64,000 nt of DNA, from contig JACRPQ010000004.1 of assembly GCA_016223135.1 (NCBI GenBank), positions 744,001 to 808,000 on the forward strand. Direction: 5' to 3'. Position 1 is the first letter of the stretch, and each line of letters begins with the position of its first letter. Below the pieces are notes generated by a model, which did not search any database, was not told the origin of the DNA, and saw nothing but the letters and a program-made list of their open reading frames with translations. This stretch comes from Chloroflexota bacterium (lineage in GTDB: Bacteria > Chloroflexota > Anaerolineae > Anaerolineales > Villigracilaceae). Below, one piece after another: positions 6,588 through 16,003 of this stretch. Position numbers and translations under genes: made by a program.

Positions 6588-9098
6588 TCAGCCGAGTCCG
6601 TATTGGTTGGGGTGAGGGATGGGGACGCCGTCTGCGGCGAGTTCCTGAAGGGCGAGGAAGCAGGCTTCGCGGACTTCGGGGTCGTCGCCGTAGATGCCGT
6701 TGTAGAATGCGCCGAAAACGCCTTCGCTGGGGGTCTGTTTGAGATAGGGGATGGCGGCGAGGCGTTCTTCGGTGCTGCCAAAGCGCATTGCCTTGAGCAG
6801 GATATCGGTGGCGGGACCGCCGCGCGGAATGCCGACGCCCTGCTTGCCGGCAAATTCGACGAGCCACGGCGTTTCGGATGGCGGGGTGAGTTTGCGGGGG
6901 ACGCGCGGGTCGCGGTTGGAGATTTCCTCCACGTATTGGTTCGCCAGATTTCGCACTGCCCACTGGTCGTCATCGGTTTGCATGCGCTGGAGCATTTCGA
7001 ACGCCCAGGGTTCTTCGACGCGGGCAAGCCCATGGACGACGGCGCGGCGCACCATGATGTCGGAGAGGGTGGCGCCTTCACGCAGAACGTCGTAGCCTTC
7101 GGTGGGGTCGTTCGCCAGCGCCTGTGCGGCGGCGCGGCGCAATTCTTCGTCTCCCTGAAGCAGGGCGCGGGCGACGGCTTCGATGGCTTTGTCCATGCCG
7201 ATGGCGACGAGGGCAAGGCATGCCGCCCGCCTCACCGCGCCAAAGGGCGCCTGCAAAACTTCCTCAAGGAGCGGCACGGCTTTGCGGTCGCGCAGGGCGC
7301 CGCTGCCGAGGGCGGCGAGCGGAATGACTTCAAAGGAACGGGAGGTGAGCAGTTGACGGAAAAGGGGCGCGGCGCCCGGGTCGCGGCTGGCGATAAACGC
7401 CGCCATTGCCTGCGCCCGCAGGGTGAGGGGATTTCCTTCCGTTTGAAGGATGGAGAGCAGGCTGGCAAAGACTTTGGCGCGCCACTTTGCTTCTTTGGGA
7501 GCATCTTTGAGCCAGCGCGCCGCTTCTAAGGTTCCGCCATAGAAGGGCAGATCCGACTGCTTGAGCATGGCGTCCACGGCTTTCGATGCGTCGCCGTAAG
7601 CGGCAAAGTAGTGCAGGGTGGTGGTTTTTCCAAGCCATTCCGGCTGGGCGAGCAGGTCGTTTTCGGCGTTAAGCGCGCTCGCTCCCTTGCCTGCCAAATA
7701 GCCATTGAAAAGCGGATGCAGAAAACGCATTTTTTCATTTGGATGCGCGACGAGCAACCCGCTTTCGACCAGTTTGCTGATTAAGCCGTAAGTGGGCGCG
7801 GTGAGGCTGGTCTTGGATTTTCTGCCTCCGGTCTTCGACGCTTCAACTGCTGGCAGCGGCTCGCCCTCTTCGCCCTCGAGTTCTGCTTCTGTGCCGGGCT
7901 GGGCTTCGGCTGGTTCAAATTTCTGAACCCATGTGCGGGCTGTGCGCGGATTAAAGATGGGCTGTACGTTCAGCACGACCTGCAGGGCAAGCGTTTCTAG
8001 CACGTTGGGAGGAGTGCCTGGAGCAAGGCGGCGAATGTGGGCGGCGATGAAGTCGAGAACGCTCGCGCCGCGGTTGTCGCCGGCGTAGGCGCCCCAGGCT
8101 TTGAGGGTCAGTTCCAGCGGAGTCAGACCCGTATTGTCCATGTCCAGCCATTCGTTGAGCAGGAGCGGGTCCACGCTGAGCGGAGTTTGGGGAAGGTTGC
8201 GCGTCCAAGCCTCGCCCCATTGGTGGATGAAGCGGGTCATGGTGCGCTCATCCCATGCCATGAGCGTCAGGGGGTGAAAGCCGAGTCCAAGCAGTCCGTG
8301 CAGTTGACCCGGTGCGGCGGTGGTGACGATGCGGGCGCGGGGGTATGCCTCGCCGAGCGCTTTGAACCATTCCACGACCTGGCTTTGGGTTTGCGGGTCT
8401 GCCTCATCGAAGCCATCCACCAGCAGGAGCGCCCGGCCGTCTGCGAAAGTTTGTTTGACGAATGTGGGCAGGCGGCGCAGGTCGAAGACGGGAGCGCGTT
8501 CGGCGGCGGCATTGACAACAATGTTCAACGGATCTTTGGCGGGATCGAAGGGGAGTTGTAAATCGGCGACGTGATAGAGGAAGGGGACCGCCTCTTTGCC
8601 CGCTTCCAACTGGACCTGGGAATTTGCCGCCAGCGAAGCAAGACGCGCCAGCGCGACAGTTTTTCCCGCGCCCGCCGCGCCGACGATGACGACGTTTGCC
8701 TCGCCGGTTACCGCCTCCACCAGTCCCAGCGTGGGGGAGCGGTAGATGGCTGCCAGTTCGGTCCATTCGGGCATGTAAGGCAGGGTTTGGGTGACGATAT
8801 CTTCCATCACGCTGACTTTGCCCGGCTGCACTTGGGCGGGCGGCGCGATGAGTTTGGGTTCCTGCAAAATTTCATCGAGGGCGAACAGAGGCGCGGCAAG
8901 GTGCATCCCTTGGGCGCGGCGCAGGGTGAGGCGGCGATGGTTGTCTTCCAGCCCGCTGGTGCGGCGGATTTTTGCCTCTTCGCGCTGTTGGCGGGCGTTT
9001 TCACGGATTTGCCGCAGCAAGGGACGCACACGTCCCACCAAAATGGTGGCGGCGACGCCCAGCAGAAACCCAATGATCAAAGCAGTGGGGGTGTTCAT
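6588..9098 (-). CDS. Membrane-anchored NACHT-type STAND NTPase with C-terminal HEAT-like repeats
   Basis: N-terminal TM (ALIIGFLLGVAATILVG), P-loop GAAGAGKTVALARLA, Walker B ALLLVDGFDEADP, C-terminal repeats (GSGALRDRKAVPLLEEVLQAPFGAVRRAACLALVAIG...). Confidence 0.8.
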   Translation of the reverse strand: MNTPTALIIGFLLGVAATILVGRVRPLLRQIRENARQQREEAKIRRTSGLEDNHRRLTLRRAQGMHLAAPLFALDEILQEPKLIAPPAQVQPGKVSVMEDIVTQTLPYMPEWTELAAIYRSPTLGLVEAVTGEANVVIVGAAGAGKTVALARLASLAANSQVQLEAGKEAVPFLYHVADLQLPFDPAKDPLNIVVNAAAERAPVFDLRRLPTFVKQTFADGRALLLVDGFDEADPQTQSQVVEWFKALGEAYPRARIVTTAAPGQLHGLLGLGFHPLTLMAWDERTMTRFIHQWGEAWTRNLPQTPLSVDPLLLNEWLDMDNTGLTPLELTLKAWGAYAGDNRGASVLDFIAAHIRRLAPGTPPNVLETLALQVVLNVQPIFNPRTARTWVQKFEPAEAQPGTEAELEGEEGEPLPAVEASKTGGRKSKTSLTAPTYGLISKLVESGLLVAHPNEKMRFLHPLFNGYLAGKGASALNAENDLLAQPEWLGKTTTLHYFAAYGDASKAVDAMLKQSDLPFYGGTLEAARWLKDAPKEAKWRAKVFASLLSILQTEGNPLTLRAQAMAAFIASRDPGAAPLFRQLLTSRSFEVIPLAALGSGALRDRKAVPLLEEVLQAPFGAVRRAACLALVAIGMDKAIEAVARALLQGDEELRRAAAQALANDPTEGYDVLREGATLSDIMVRRAVVHGLARVEEPWAFEMLQRMQTDDDQWAVRNLANQYVEEISNRDPRVPRKLTPPSETPWLVEFAGKQGVGIPRGGPATDILLKAMRFGSTEERLAAIPYLKQTPSEGVFGAFYNGIYGDDPEVREACFLALQELAADGVPIPHPNQYGLG

Positions 9099-9107
9099 TG
9101 CGGTCGG

Positions 9108-9806
9108 TTATCCGGCGTAAAGCACTCTGCCGCAGGTGGGGCAGTAGAAGAGTTGAGGTAAACGGGCAAATTGCTGTTGAGAAGCGGTCAGCGTGGTGCC
9201 GCAGGCGGAGCAGGAATCTTCGCTGAGCAGCGCCACAGCGACGCCGCGTTTGTGCTGGCGCAGTCCCTCATAGGTCTTGAGCGACTGCTCGTCCACGTTA
9301 CGCACAACCGCCTGCCGTTCCGCTTCGAGGCGCTCCAAGTCTTTGTTCAGCGTTTCGCTTTCACCAACCAGGTCGCGGCGTTGTGTCAGGAGCCTCGATT
9401 GGATGTCCGCCAGCTGCGCCTTTGCATCTTCCAGTTTTTTTTCGGTTTCTTCGGCGCGCAGCATGGCTTCCAGTTCGCGTTCTTCCAGCGTGGCGAGGTG
9501 TTTTTTGAGCGAGACGATTTCCGATTGCAGGTCTTGCAGTTCTTTGGGATTTTTCACGCTGCCGCTGTAGAGGCTGGCTTCGGTCTGTTTGATTTTGGCG
9601 CTTTGCCGCTCGACCTCGGCTTCGCTTTGTTTCAGCGCGTTGGCGGCTTGCTTGTGAAAGGCTTCGGCGGCAGAGCAGGCTTCGGCAGCGGCGCGCAGTT
9701 CCAGGTCATTTTCGAGCGTTTGATGAATGACCGCCAGGCGCGCCCGGATTGCATCCATTTGGCTGTCCACCTGTTGGAGTCGGTAAAGTCCCAGCGCCGC
9801 GCTCAT
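9108..9806 (-). CDS. Coiled-coil protein with C4-type zinc ribbon
   Basis: MSAALGLYRLQQVDSQMDAIRARL coiled coil; C-terminal CSACGTTLT...LFYCPTCGRVLY. Confidence 0.8.
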   Translation of the reverse strand: MSAALGLYRLQQVDSQMDAIRARLAVIHQTLENDLELRAAAEACSAAEAFHKQAANALKQSEAEVERQSAKIKQTEASLYSGSVKNPKELQDLQSEIVSLKKHLATLEERELEAMLRAEETEKKLEDAKAQLADIQSRLLTQRRDLVGESETLNKDLERLEAERQAVVRNVDEQSLKTYEGLRQHKRGVAVALLSEDSCSACGTTLTASQQQFARLPQLFYCPTCGRVLYAG

Positions 9807-9820
9807 GGTTCGATTATATC

Positions 9821-11323
9821 TTATTGCCCCGGCAGGTTGTAAAAATTGTAAACCGCCTGCGAAAGTTGGGCGAATAACAGCGAGACCGGCTCCCACACCG
9901 TTTGCACGGGATGGTAGGCGTAGATGGCGAGCACGTAATTTCCGCCGGGCGTATAGACGATGGCGGCGTCGCTGATGTTTTTGATGACGCCGGAAGCGGG
10001 ATCGCTGATCCAGCCGTGTTTGTGGGCGACGCGCGTCCCTTCGGGAACGCCCGCTTCAATCAGGACCCCAATTTTGTTCGCCGTCAAAAAGTCAATCATC
10101 CGCCGGCAGATTTCCGACGTGATGCTTTGCGGGAATGCCGCAATCAATGCTCCGCCGCCGCTTTCGGCGCACTGATAGATGTCTGCCAGCAACATGCCGC
10201 TGTCGGAGGGGGTGGTCTGGTTGAAGATGTCGGGGTCGGTGAAAACATCGGTGCGCTGGTTGGCGGGGGTGTTGATGCGCTGAAGGAGCGGGCAGGGCGC
10301 TTCTGCGCTGCAGAAGAAGCCTGCCAGGAAGGTGTTTTCCAATCCGATTTTGCGCATGTCCTCGGTCACCACCAGCGGACCGCGCGCCGGGTCGAGCGCG
10401 CTCATCAGGCGGTCGGCTGGCGGGTTTTCGGATTTGCGGATCATGTCGAGGATGAGGGCTGTGGAGGTTTCATCCAGTGCGGCGGAACCGTTGTGGATGA
10501 AGTAGGAGACCATGACGGGAATCTTGACCGTGCTGGAGGATGTGAACGCCACATCGGGGTTGACGGAGATGGGTTCGCCCTTGTCCATGGCGAAGTGAAT
10601 TTCCTGTCCGTTTTGCAGGTCGAGCATGTACACGCCGATGACGCCGTCGAAGCCGGCGGCAAGAATGTTTTGCTGGAGCAGGATTTCCAGGTTTTGGATG
10701 GTGGGGCGCGCGGCGACGCTCTGCTGGAAGGGAATCACAACCTTGCGGTTGTTGGGTGAGCGCAGGGTGTCTTCAATCAGACGCACGGCGCGCGGAATGT
10801 CAAGGACGCGTCCCGGTTCGCCGGGGGTGAAGGTGGTGCTGCCGGGTACAGGCTGGGCGGGGGTGGGGGGCTGGTCGTAGCGGGCGGAGATTTCGTTCTG
10901 GAGGTAGGCAACCAGTCTCTCTTCCGAGAGCGAAGCGCTGAGGGGAATTTCCACCGGCTGTGGCTGGCGGTTCCACAGGTAGTTCCAAAATCCGCCCCAG
11001 AACGAGCCGCCGGTGCGGACTAAATCTGCCGCGGCGATCATGCTTTCGATGTCCACCTCGAAGCCCACCAGCGACGGGTCAATATGAATGACTGCGTCGC
11101 CGTAGTGTACCTCGATGGGCGAGGAATACACCTGCAGGACGCGCTCGGCGGCAATCTGCGGGCTGACGCCTCCCACCGGCACGCCGGCGATGGTCATGCC
11201 GCTGGGATAATTATTGCGCGTGCGGCTGTAACCGATGAGCGCCACAATGGTGATGACAATGGCGATGGAAAGGAAGGCAATGGAAATCCCGCGCAAGACG
11301 GGGACAGAACTGCGATTTCTCAA
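9821..11323 (-). CDS. Membrane-anchored class A beta-lactamase-like serine hydrolase with YoaR/VanW-type N-terminal domain
   Basis: N-terminal TM; GMTIAGVPVGGVSPQIAAERVL; FTSSSTVKIPVMVSYF (SxxK); HKHGWI. Confidence 0.75.
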   Translation of the reverse strand: MRNRSSVPVLRGISIAFLSIAIVITIVALIGYSRTRNNYPSGMTIAGVPVGGVSPQIAAERVLQVYSSPIEVHYGDAVIHIDPSLVGFEVDIESMIAAADLVRTGGSFWGGFWNYLWNRQPQPVEIPLSASLSEERLVAYLQNEISARYDQPPTPAQPVPGSTTFTPGEPGRVLDIPRAVRLIEDTLRSPNNRKVVIPFQQSVAARPTIQNLEILLQQNILAAGFDGVIGVYMLDLQNGQEIHFAMDKGEPISVNPDVAFTSSSTVKIPVMVSYFIHNGSAALDETSTALILDMIRKSENPPADRLMSALDPARGPLVVTEDMRKIGLENTFLAGFFCSAEAPCPLLQRINTPANQRTDVFTDPDIFNQTTPSDSGMLLADIYQCAESGGGALIAAFPQSITSEICRRMIDFLTANKIGVLIEAGVPEGTRVAHKHGWISDPASGVIKNISDAAIVYTPGGNYVLAIYAYHPVQTVWEPVSLLFAQLSQAVYNFYNLPGQ

Positions 11324-11465
11324 CGTTTCACCTCAAAAACCTCACCCTTGAAGGTGAGTTTCATAATAGAAAAAGTATAACACTCTATTTTTTCGTTTGT
11401 GCTAGAATACCTTGCGTACCGCGGCAGCCCGCCGCGTAAAATCTATCTCACCGCAGGACGGGACG

Positions 11466-12431
11466 ATGCTACGATCTTTTCTCATCTATCTTTCCAAAGC
11501 CGCTTGGGCGCAAAAACTGGTCACGGGGTGGAGTGTTGCCTGGCGGGCAGCGTCCAGGTTCATTGCAGGAGAAAAGCCAGAAGACGCCATTCGGACGGTT
11601 CGTGAACTGAATGCCAAAGGCATCAACGCCACGCTCGACCATTTGGGCGAACACACCTCCACTGTCGAAGAAGCGAACAAAGCGGCAGATGACATTCTGA
11701 CAATTTTGGATGAAATAGATAAAGCGGGGGTTAAATCCAACGTCTCCATCAAATTGACCCAAATCGGCATGGGGCTGGACGAGGAAATCTGCCGGCAAAA
11801 CCTCATCCGCATCCTGGAGCAGGCGCGCAAGCACGGCAATTTCATCCGCATTGACATCGAAGATACGCCCTACACCGACCTCACCATCTCCATCTATAAG
11901 TCCGTGCTGGAGCGCGGCTTCACCCCGCAGACGGTGGGCATGGCGGTGCAGGCATATCTTTACCGCGCCGAAGCCGATGTGAAAGCCCTGCTCGAACTTG
12001 GCACGCGCTTCCGTCTCGTCAAAGGCGCCTACAAAGAACCGCCCGACAAAGCCTACCCCAAAAAGGCGGACGTGGACGCCAACTACGACCTGCTTGCCAA
12101 AGTTCTGATGGATGCCGCCCTCAAAGCCGGCGCCACCCCTCTAAGCGCAGACGGGCGCATCCCCCCCATCCCTGCCATTGCTACGCACGACGAAAAACGC
12201 ATCGCCTTTGCCAGGCAATACGCCGAGAAAATCGGCTTGCCGAAGAACGCCATCGAGTTTCAAATGCTCTACGGCATCCGCCGCGACTTGCAGGAACAAC
12301 TGGTGAAGGAGGGCTACCCCGTCCGCGTGTACGTTCCCTACGGCACGCACTGGTATCCCTACTTCATGCGCCGCCTTGCCGAGCGGCCCGCGAACATTTG
12401 GTTCTTCGTCTCGAATTTCTTTAAGAAGTAA
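11466..12431 (+). CDS. Proline dehydrogenase
   Basis: SNVSIKLTQIGMGLDEEICRQNL, IDIEDTPYTDLTISIYK, RLVKGAYKEPPDKAY, ATHDEKRI. Confidence 0.85.
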   Translation: MLRSFLIYLSKAAWAQKLVTGWSVAWRAASRFIAGEKPEDAIRTVRELNAKGINATLDHLGEHTSTVEEANKAADDILTILDEIDKAGVKSNVSIKLTQIGMGLDEEICRQNLIRILEQARKHGNFIRIDIEDTPYTDLTISIYKSVLERGFTPQTVGMAVQAYLYRAEADVKALLELGTRFRLVKGAYKEPPDKAYPKKADVDANYDLLAKVLMDAALKAGATPLSADGRIPPIPAIATHDEKRIAFARQYAEKIGLPKNAIEFQMLYGIRRDLQEQLVKEGYPVRVYVPYGTHWYPYFMRRLAERPANIWFFVSNFFKK

Positions 12432-12556
12432 AGAGATAAACAAGTAGACAAGTACACAAGTAGACAGGTGGACGGGAATCTTGTTTCTACCTGTCTACTT
12501 TTTTACGTGTCTACGTGTCTACGTGTTTACGTGTCTACGTGTATACTTGGATACGT
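12428..12556. repeat. AAGTAGACA / TCTACGTG heptamer-type repeat patch in inverted arrangement
   Basis: caagtagacaagtacacaagtagacagg...cctgtctacttttttacgtgtctacgtgtctacgtgtttacgtgtctacgtgtatac. Confidence 0.85.
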
Positions 12557-13268
12557 GTCCACTCCCCGCCCCCTCGCCCTTGTGACCGGCGCCGCGCACA
12601 GACTGGGAAAAGCCTTTGCCCTGACCCTTGCCCGCCTGGGATACGACATCGTCCTCCACTACCATGCCTCGCAGGACGAAGCGCTTCGGACTCAAACTGA
12701 AATCGAATCCCTCTCAAGACGCGTTTTCCCCGCCCAAGCCGACCTGACCCAGCCTGCCGAAGTCACGTCTCTGCTTTCCACCTTCCCATCATTGGATGTC
12801 CTTGTCAATTCCGCCGCCTTCATGCCGCACGGCAGCGTGGATTCGCTCTCCCTTGAGGCTTGGGATGCCGCCCTTGACCTCAACCTGCGCGCCCCCTTTC
12901 TGCTTGCCCAAGCCTGCGCCTCCAAAATGACCGATGGCGGACTCATCGTCAACATCACAGACGTGGGCGCGCAAAAGACATGGAGCCGCTACCCCTCTTA
13001 TACCGTCAGCAAAGCCGCGCTGGAATCATTGACCCGCGTCCTTGCCCGCGCCCTCGCGCCCAAGATTCGCGTCAACGCCATTGCGCCGGGCTTCGTCCTG
13101 CCATCGGATATTGTCTCTGCTGAGGAGTGGGAAAGGCTTGTTGGGCGAATCCCGCTCAAACGTCCCGCCAGAATCGAGGAGGTGACATCCGCACTGGAGT
13201 TCCTGATTCACAATCAATACATCACCGGGCAAACCATCGTCGTGGATGGGGGCTATTCGCTGGTGTAG
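12555..13268 (+). CDS. SDR-family oxidoreductase
   Basis: PLALVTGAAHRLGKAFALTLA; YPSYTVSKAALESLTRVLA; start GTG 12555 proposed because everything upstream is repeat-encoded. Confidence 0.8.
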   Translation: MSTPRPLALVTGAAHRLGKAFALTLARLGYDIVLHYHASQDEALRTQTEIESLSRRVFPAQADLTQPAEVTSLLSTFPSLDVLVNSAAFMPHGSVDSLSLEAWDAALDLNLRAPFLLAQACASKMTDGGLIVNITDVGAQKTWSRYPSYTVSKAALESLTRVLARALAPKIRVNAIAPGFVLPSDIVSAEEWERLVGRIPLKRPARIEEVTSALEFLIHNQYITGQTIVVDGGYSLV

Positions 13269-13289
13269 GCGTCCTCCATCACCGTTCAG

Positions 13290-13316
13290 GTGTAGGTGGC
13301 GTTCTCTAACGTCACA
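13290..13316. repeat. Single-hairpin relative of the GTTCTCTAAC repeat
   Basis: GTGTAGGTGGCGTTCTCTAACGTCACATTG. Confidence 0.5.
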
Positions 13317-13336
13317 TTGTTTACAGGAGCAATCTC

Positions 13337-13807
13337 ATGTCCGAACTTAATGACCTTGCCGAAAAACTCAAAACCGAGGGCGAAAAGTTTTTTGCGCTCT
13401 TCGCGGGTCTCACAGACGAGCAATGGAACCTGAAGGTGTACACCGAAGGCGAAACATGGACGATCCGCAGCGTGCTGGCGCACTTTGTCACCTCCGAGCG
13501 CGGGTTGGTGCGTCTCTTCGAGCGCATCCGCCTGACGGGGGAGGGCGCCTCGGAGGATTTTTCGATTGACCGTTACAACGCCTCACAACAAGAAAAGACG
13601 AAAGACTTGTCTCCGCAGGAACTGCTCGAACAATACAAAGCCGTCCGCGCCGATTCGATTGCCTGGACCCTCTCGCTCGAGGAAGCCGACCTCGACAAAC
13701 AGGGACGCCATCCCTTCCTCGGCATGACCACCCTGCGCGAAATGATCAAGATGCTCTACCTGCACAACCAGATCCATTACCGCGACATGAAGAAAGCATT
13801 GAAATAA
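13337..13807 (+). CDS. DinB-like family protein
   Basis: EQWNLKVYTEGETWTIRSVLAHFVTSERGLVRLF ... LREMIKMLYLHNQIHYRDMKKAL. Confidence 0.7.
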   Translation: MSELNDLAEKLKTEGEKFFALFAGLTDEQWNLKVYTEGETWTIRSVLAHFVTSERGLVRLFERIRLTGEGASEDFSIDRYNASQQEKTKDLSPQELLEQYKAVRADSIAWTLSLEEADLDKQGRHPFLGMTTLREMIKMLYLHNQIHYRDMKKALK

Positions 13808-13910
13808 ATTAACCACAAAGGACACGAAGTACACAACGGGAAAATCCAAGGAGAGTCTTCCAGTTGCGCCGACCGACAAACCTTGGTGCTCTTTGTGTCC
13901 TTCGTGGTAA
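13808..13910. repeat. Inverted repeat ACCACAAAGGACACGAAG...CTTTGTGTCCTTCGTGGT
   Basis: Arms read directly; about 60 bp interior; ends 4 bp before the downstream ATG. Confidence 0.8.
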
Positions 13911-13914
13911 AAAA

Positions 13915-15048
13915 ATGAATCTCCCTCCTTTCAAACTCGAACGCTATTTTGCCAAATACGAATTCAACACCGAATACCTGCTCTGTTCTTCCGACTGTGA
14001 AGCCATGTCCATCGCAGACTTGCTTGCATTGGAAGAGGATGCGGCGGAGAAGTTTCAACGCGTCTGGCTGGGTTACACCGAATCGCAGGGAAGCCCCGCA
14101 CTGCGGAAAGAGATTGCCAAAATCTACGAAACCATCCAGCCCGAAGAGATACTGGTTCACACGGGCGCGGAGGAAGCCATCTTCCTCTTCATGCTGGCGG
14201 TATTGAAGCCAGGCGACCATGTGATTGTCCATGCGCCGCATTATCAATCCCTGAGCGCGGTGGCAAAAGGTATCGGTTGTGAGGTCAGTTTGTGGCAGGC
14301 GCGGGAGGAAAACGGCTGGAGACTCGATATTTACGAATTGCAAAAACTACTGCGCTCAAAGACAAAAGCCGTGATTATCAACACGCCCCATAACCCGACC
14401 GGCTATCTCATGTCGCGGGAAGACTATGATGTGATTCACGGCTTTGTTCAGGAATATAGCCTGCTGTTGTTTTCCGATGAGGTCTATCGCGAATCCGAAT
14501 ACGACCCATCCATGCGTCTGCCCGCCGCTTGTGATTTGGGTGATCATGCCGTCTCGCTGGGCGTGACCTCCAAAACCTACGGGCTCGCCGGTCTGCGCAT
14601 TGGCTGGATTGCCACGAAGAACAAAAAGGTTTACGATGCGATGGCTTCGCTGAAGGACTACACTACCATTTGCAACTCTGCTCCCAGCGAATTCCTCGCC
14701 GAGGTTGCCATGCGCAACAGGCAGGTACTCGCCGCGCGCAATCTTGGTATCATCATGGGCAACCTTGAAGTAATGGATGAATTCATCCTTCATCATTCCT
14801 CCTTGTTTAATTGGGTGCGTCCGCAGGCTGGCTCGATGGGCTTCCCCAAACTCCTGCAAGGGGAGGTCGAAGACTTTTGTGATAAGGTTGTCCGTGAAGC
14901 GGGCGTCCTGCTCCTGCCTGGCACGATGTACGACGACACCGGCAACCACTTCCGCGTGGGGCTGGGACGCAAGAACCTCCCGCAGGCGGTGGCACGGTTG
15001 GATGAATTTCTTTCCTCTCCCACCTTTCATCGCCTCACCGCTCACTGA
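13915..15048 (+). CDS. PLP-dependent aminotransferase class I/II
   Basis: HTGAEEAIFLFMLAVLKPGDHVIV, NTPHNPTGYLMSREDY, LLLFSDEVYRESEY, SLGVTSKTYGLAGLRIGWIA. Confidence 0.85.
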   Translation: MNLPPFKLERYFAKYEFNTEYLLCSSDCEAMSIADLLALEEDAAEKFQRVWLGYTESQGSPALRKEIAKIYETIQPEEILVHTGAEEAIFLFMLAVLKPGDHVIVHAPHYQSLSAVAKGIGCEVSLWQAREENGWRLDIYELQKLLRSKTKAVIINTPHNPTGYLMSREDYDVIHGFVQEYSLLLFSDEVYRESEYDPSMRLPAACDLGDHAVSLGVTSKTYGLAGLRIGWIATKNKKVYDAMASLKDYTTICNSAPSEFLAEVAMRNRQVLAARNLGIIMGNLEVMDEFILHHSSLFNWVRPQAGSMGFPKLLQGEVEDFCDKVVREAGVLLLPGTMYDDTGNHFRVGLGRKNLPQAVARLDEFLSSPTFHRLTAH

Positions 15049-15132
15049 TCACCGTTCAGTGATCACTGATTACTGATCACTGATTACTGATCACTGCTCA
15101 CTTGCTCACTAATCCCTGATGACCAATTACCG
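15045..15132. repeat. GATCACTGATTACT heptamer-type repeat patch
   Basis: ctcactgatcaccgttcagtgatcactgattactgatcactgattactgatcactgctcactt. Confidence 0.85.
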
Positions 15133-16002
15133 ATGACTTCCCTCCTCCGCCTCACCCGTCCCCTCCACCTCCTCTTCGCCGCCCTCGCCTACCTCCTCGG
15201 CGCAGGCATTGCCGATTACCTCGGCATTACCTTCCGCCCGCTCCCTTTTTGGCTGGGATTGTTAGGCGTCCTCCTCGCGCAATTCACCATGTCCATCCTG
15301 CCCGAAATCTTTCGTCTCGATAACGAACCGCTTGCCGAAGGCGAAACCCGCCGCGAACGCCAGACCTTGCGCAATAATGTCCTCTATATTTCCATCGCCT
15401 CCCTCGCGTCGCTTGTCATCATCTTCTACTCGCTGCTTGCATCCAGACAACTTCCACTTTCCACTTTCTACTTTCCAGCATTATCTCTCCTCGTTATCCT
15501 CGCGCACTCCCTTCCTCCCGTGCGTCTCATCAATCGCGGCTTTGGCGAACTCCTCCTCGCCATCCACCTTGCCTATATCATCCCCACCATTGCCTTTATC
15601 TTTCAGGCGGGGAACACGCATCGCTTTCTTGCCATCACCCTCCCGTTGACCTTTCTTGCTTTTGCGTATTTCATCGTTTCCAACTTCCCGACCTTTGCGC
15701 AGGATCGAAAATACGGACGAGTCACCTTCCTCACCCGCCTCGGCTGGGAGCGCGTCGTCCCGCTTCATCACATCTTCGTCATCTTTGCTTATCTCTTTTT
15801 CCTCGTCATGCCCGCCTTTGGACTTACCCTGCCCTTGCTGGCTTCCGCCTTCCTTACTCTGCCTTTTGCACTCTACCAAATCCTTCAACTCCGCAACATT
15901 GCCCTCGGCTTGCCTCCCAACTGGAAAATCCTGCAAGCCACCGCCAGCGCCGTATTCGGGCTAACCGCCTACTTCCTCGCCCTTACCTTCTGGATTCGCT
16001 AA
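15133..16002 (+). CDS. UbiA-like prenyltransferase family membrane protein
   Basis: MTSLLRLTRPLHLLFAALAYLLGAGIADYLG with multiple TM segments. Confidence 0.6.
   Translation: MTSLLRLTRPLHLLFAALAYLLGAGIADYLGITFRPLPFWLGLLGVLLAQFTMSILPEIFRLDNEPLAEGETRRERQTLRNNVLYISIASLASLVIIFYSLLASRQLPLSTFYFPALSLLVILAHSLPPVRLINRGFGELLLAIHLAYIIPTIAFIFQAGNTHRFLAITLPLTFLAFAYFIVSNFPTFAQDRKYGRVTFLTRLGWERVVPLHHIFVIFAYLFFLVMPAFGLTLPLLASAFLTLPFALYQILQLRNIALGLPPNWKILQATASAVFGLTAYFLALTFWIR
15447..15478. repeat. ACTTTCC/ACTTTCT heptamer-type repeat inside the UbiA-like CDS
   Basis: acaacttccactttccactttctactttccag, translated RQLPLSTFYFPA. Confidence 0.6.
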
Positions 16003-16003
16003 A

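Noticed and set aside
6462-7529. 355-aa plus-strand ORF
   Set aside because: Antisense to the NACHT-HEAT and SsnA-like genes; no coherent domain signal.
15045-15132. Could the regular repeats be a CRISPR array?
   Set aside because: Units are about 7-14 nt, degenerate and contiguous, with no unique spacers of 30-40 nt and no cas genes.
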